Below are positions 13,348 to 14,921 of a stretch of 14,921 nt of DNA, in pieces. The position numbers were made by a program, and so were the translations under genes. The stretch is taken from assembly GCA_023412765.1 (NCBI GenBank), contig JAEZBX010000249.1:1-14921 (forward strand), given 5' to 3'. Within the stretch, counting starts at the first letter, position 1, and each line of letters opens with the position of its first letter. Under the pieces are notes generated by a model that worked only from the letters and a program-made list of their open reading frames with translations, was not told the origin of the DNA and made no database searches. This stretch comes from Bacteroidota bacterium (GTDB taxonomy: Bacteria > Bacteroidota > Bacteroidia > Cytophagales > Cyclobacteriaceae).

Positions 13348-14601
13348 TTGTCTCTGGATTTGATAGCCAATCAAAAGTTTGATGTGATAATTGTCGGCGC
13401 CGGACCCGCAGGTGCCTCTACGGCCATATCATTACAAAATTCCGGACTATCGGTTGCGCTATTGGACAAAGCAGTGTTCCCGCGTGATAAGGTATGCGGT
13501 GACGCGCTCAGCGTGGACGTTGTTAATCAGTTGAAAATCTTATCGCCATTGTTGTCGAAAGAATTTGAGTCGTTAGATAAGAAAGTGTCTTCCTACGGCG
13601 TAACAATTTTCTCTCCTGATGGCAAACACGTAGATATTCCATTTTATTATCACGGCCAAAAAGCAAGCGGCTACATTTCGAAAAGATTGGATTTTGATAA
13701 TCTCCTTGTCAGGCATCTAAATCACTTTCCAACCGTGAAGGTTTTTCAAAACTGTGAAGTTTTGTCGATTGCAACCAAGCCGGATGTCGTTAGGGTCGAA
13801 ACCAATAATGGAAGCTTTACCTCTTCTGTTATTGTTGGCTCAGACGGTGCACACTCTATTGTTGCTAAATCATTACAGGGTGCAATGGTCGACAAAGAAC
13901 ATTATAGCGCAGGTCTCAGGGTCTACTATGAAGGCATTACTTCGTTTCATGCTGAAAATTTCATAGAGCTTCATTTCATCAAAGAAATTCTACCCGGATA
14001 TCTGTGGATATTCCCGCTGCCAAACAATAAGGCTAACGTTGGTATAGGAGTACTTTCCTCGGTGGTCTCGAAAAGGAAATTAAACCTTCGTGAATTGCTG
14101 GTGCATATACTCTCAACTGATGCCCGTTTCAAAGAACGATTTCGGTCGGCGAATCCATTGGAAACGATAAAAGGCTTTGGATTGCCCCTTGGATCGAAGC
14201 AGCGAAAACTATCTGGCCACAGATATTTGCTTACAGGAGATGCTGCATCCTTAATAGACCCATTTTCGGGTGAAGGAATTGCTAATGCCATTCGGAGCGG
14301 ACGAGTAGCTGCATCACATATCATGAATGCATTTGAGAGGCAGGATTTTTCATCCGCATTCAATCTTGAATACGATCGCGAGGTTTATAAAAGGATGTGG
14401 AAAGAATTGAAATTGAGTCACGGCTTACAACACCTGTGCCGGTATCCCTTTCTCTTTAACTTCGTTGTAAAAAAGGCCAACAGTTCGCCTGTCGCACGAC
14501 AATTCCTGATTGATTCATTGGCGAACGTGGAGAAGAAGAAATTACTTCTTCGCCCTGGGTTTTATTGGAGAATGTTGTTTGGGTGCGTGGGAAAGGAATA
14601 G
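13348..14601 (+). CDS. Geranylgeranyl-reductase-family FAD-dependent oxidoreductase
   Basis: A 417-residue flavoprotein of the group that includes geranylgeranyl reductases and related prenyl-lipid or menaquinone-chain reductases. The FAD-binding site is V-I-I-V-G-A-G-P-A-G (13-22) with D40 ending the second strand. F-P-R-D-K-V-C-G-D-A (44-53) is the family signature, followed by G-S-D-G-A-H-S (164-170), the strand G-Y-L-W-I-F-P-L-P, and the second FAD motif G-D-A-A-S-L-I-D-P-F-S-G-E-G-I (297-311). No ATG exists between the upstream in-frame stop (13333-13335) and the first motif, so TTG at 13348 is the likely start. The gene follows the HisRS-like gene by 67 bp, and its last four codons plus stop run into a heptamer array. 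The substrate is unknown; an isoprenoid chain is the best guess. Confidence 0.9.
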   Translation: MSLDLIANQKFDVIIVGAGPAGASTAISLQNSGLSVALLDKAVFPRDKVCGDALSVDVVNQLKILSPLLSKEFESLDKKVSSYGVTIFSPDGKHVDIPFYYHGQKASGYISKRLDFDNLLVRHLNHFPTVKVFQNCEVLSIATKPDVVRVETNNGSFTSSVIVGSDGAHSIVAKSLQGAMVDKEHYSAGLRVYYEGITSFHAENFIELHFIKEILPGYLWIFPLPNNKANVGIGVLSSVVSKRKLNLRELLVHILSTDARFKERFRSANPLETIKGFGLPLGSKQRKLSGHRYLLTGDAASLIDPFSGEGIANAIRSGRVAASHIMNAFERQDFSSAFNLEYDREVYKRMWKELKLSHGLQHLCRYPFLFNFVVKKANSSPVARQFLIDSLANVEKKKLLLRPGFYWRMLFGCVGKE

Positions 14602-14659
14602 GGAATAAGGAATAAGGAATAAGGAATAAGGAATAAGGAGGTATAGGGTATAAGGTATA
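14594..14659 (+). repeat. Heptamer array A (RGGAATA / RGGTATA)
   Basis: AGGAATA (14594), GGGAATA (14601), four further AGGAATA (14608, 14615, 14622, 14629), a 10-base AGGAGGTATA junction (14636-14645), then GGGTATA (14646) and AGGTATA (14653). This is the same family as the two arms at 8587-8662 and 8866-8919. The first unit contains the stop codon of the flavoprotein gene (TAG, 14599-14601). Confidence 0.92.
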
Positions 14660-14690
14660 GGGAACGTCGAAAGTGTGGCAAAGACCCACC

Positions 14691-14732
14691 AACACCGATT
14701 ATCCAACACGGAATATCGAACACCGAAGTAAC
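14691..14732 (+). repeat. Heptamer array B (AAYAYCG-like)
   Basis: Six adjoining 7-bp units: AACACCG, ATTATCC, AACACGG, AATATCG, AACACCG, AAGTAAC. Three are near the consensus AA(C/T)A(C/T)CG and the others have drifted. It lies between arrays A and C but is out of phase with both. The 31 bp before it and the 40 bp after it have no clear repeat. Confidence 0.65.
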
Positions 14733-14772
14733 ACCCGAGCCAATTTCGCAAGTCATCTTCGAGCGATACCTC

Positions 14773-14863
14773 AAACTTCAAACCTCAAACCTCAAACCTC
14801 AAACCTCAAACTTTAAACTTTAAACCTTAAACTTTAAACTTAAAACTTTAAACCTAAAACCCA
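14773..14863 (+). repeat. Heptamer array C (AAACYTN)
   Basis: Thirteen consecutive 7-bp units with no slip (91 bp): AAACTTC, four AAACCTC, two AAACTTT, AAACCTT, AAACTTT, AAACTTA, AAACTTT, AAACCTA, AAACCCA. The first four bases AAAC are invariant; position 5 is C or T. The last two units overlap the stop codon and final codons of the partial minus-strand gene. Confidence 0.93.
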
Positions 14864-14921
14864 ATCTGCTTCCTCTTAACCTGATTATACACCAAAAAAC
14901 TTAGTGAAATCAGAACAGCGG
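14854..14921 (-). CDS. C-terminal end of a probable membrane protein (partial)
   Basis: On the minus strand the frame is open from the window edge to TAG (14856-14854). It reads A-V-L-I-S-L-S-F-L-V-Y-N-Q-V-K-R-K-Q-I-G-F, a hydrophobic segment followed by a basic tail, as at the end of an inner-membrane protein. Only 21 residues are visible, too few to name a family. If real, it converges on the flavoprotein gene and its stop lies inside heptamer array C. Confidence 0.4.
   Translation of the reverse strand, partial: AVLISLSFLVYNQVKRKQIGF

Noticed and set aside
14456..14781. Three overlapping minus-strand frames of 70-79 codons rich in Leu, Ile, Pro, Tyr and Ser
   Set aside because: They are translations of heptamer array A. 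Because 7 is not a multiple of 3, the array gives a seven-residue repeat in every frame, and the reverse strand has no stops. They overlap the flavoprotein gene.
14594..14863. CRISPR array
   Set aside because: The units are 7 bp, contiguous and without spacers, and no cas genes are present.

Overview
The window looks like ordinary chromosome from a member of the Bacteroidota, probably Cytophagales-like; this is inferred from style, not from a marker gene. Signs are the LytS/LytTR pair, a Crp/Fnr-type regulator with a very short C-terminal DNA-binding part, an outer-membrane barrel ending in Phe, weak or absent Shine-Dalgarno sequences, A-rich leaders, and at least one promoter matching the Bacteroidota TTG / TAnnTTTG pattern. 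No rRNA, tRNA, transposase, phage or CRISPR was seen.

Layout. 1-903 (+): the end of a cupin gene, then a TRIC/UPF0126-type membrane channel gene. 913-1500 (-): a Crp/Fnr-type regulator, divergent from 1654-3491 (+), a luciferase-like flavin monooxygenase plus a short-chain dehydrogenase. 3567-5054 (+): a TetR-type repressor and an alpha/beta hydrolase, each preceded by a copy of the same 16-bp palindrome (perfect before tetR, one mismatch before the hydrolase), so the repressor probably controls itself and the hydrolase. A weaker half-site of the same type lies before the monooxygenase gene, so the block could be one small oxidative or detoxification regulon. 5219-7016 (+): an overlapping LytS-type kinase and LytTR response regulator. 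7168-8055 (+): an AraC-type regulator whose leader shares a 15-bp motif (14 of 15 identical) with the kinase leader. It overlaps tail to tail with a small membrane protein gene (8008-8508, -).

8509-8939 is non-coding and holds two facing arrays of 7-bp repeats around about 200 bp. 8940-10984 (-) encodes a single-domain response regulator, a small lipoprotein and an outer-membrane barrel protein with a clear terminator. 11320-14601 (+) looks like one transcription unit: a YihY/BrkB membrane protein, an unrecognised protein that resembles the histidyl-tRNA synthetase catalytic core (HisZ-like), and a geranylgeranyl-reductase-type flavoprotein starting with TTG. 14594-14863 is filled by three different families of 7-bp repeats. 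They run into the stop codon of the flavoprotein gene on one side and of a partial minus-strand gene on the other.

The most unusual material is the heptamer-repeat DNA, the HisRS-like protein of unknown role, and the promoter architecture around tetR, where the operator overlaps the -7 element and the message is probably leaderless.
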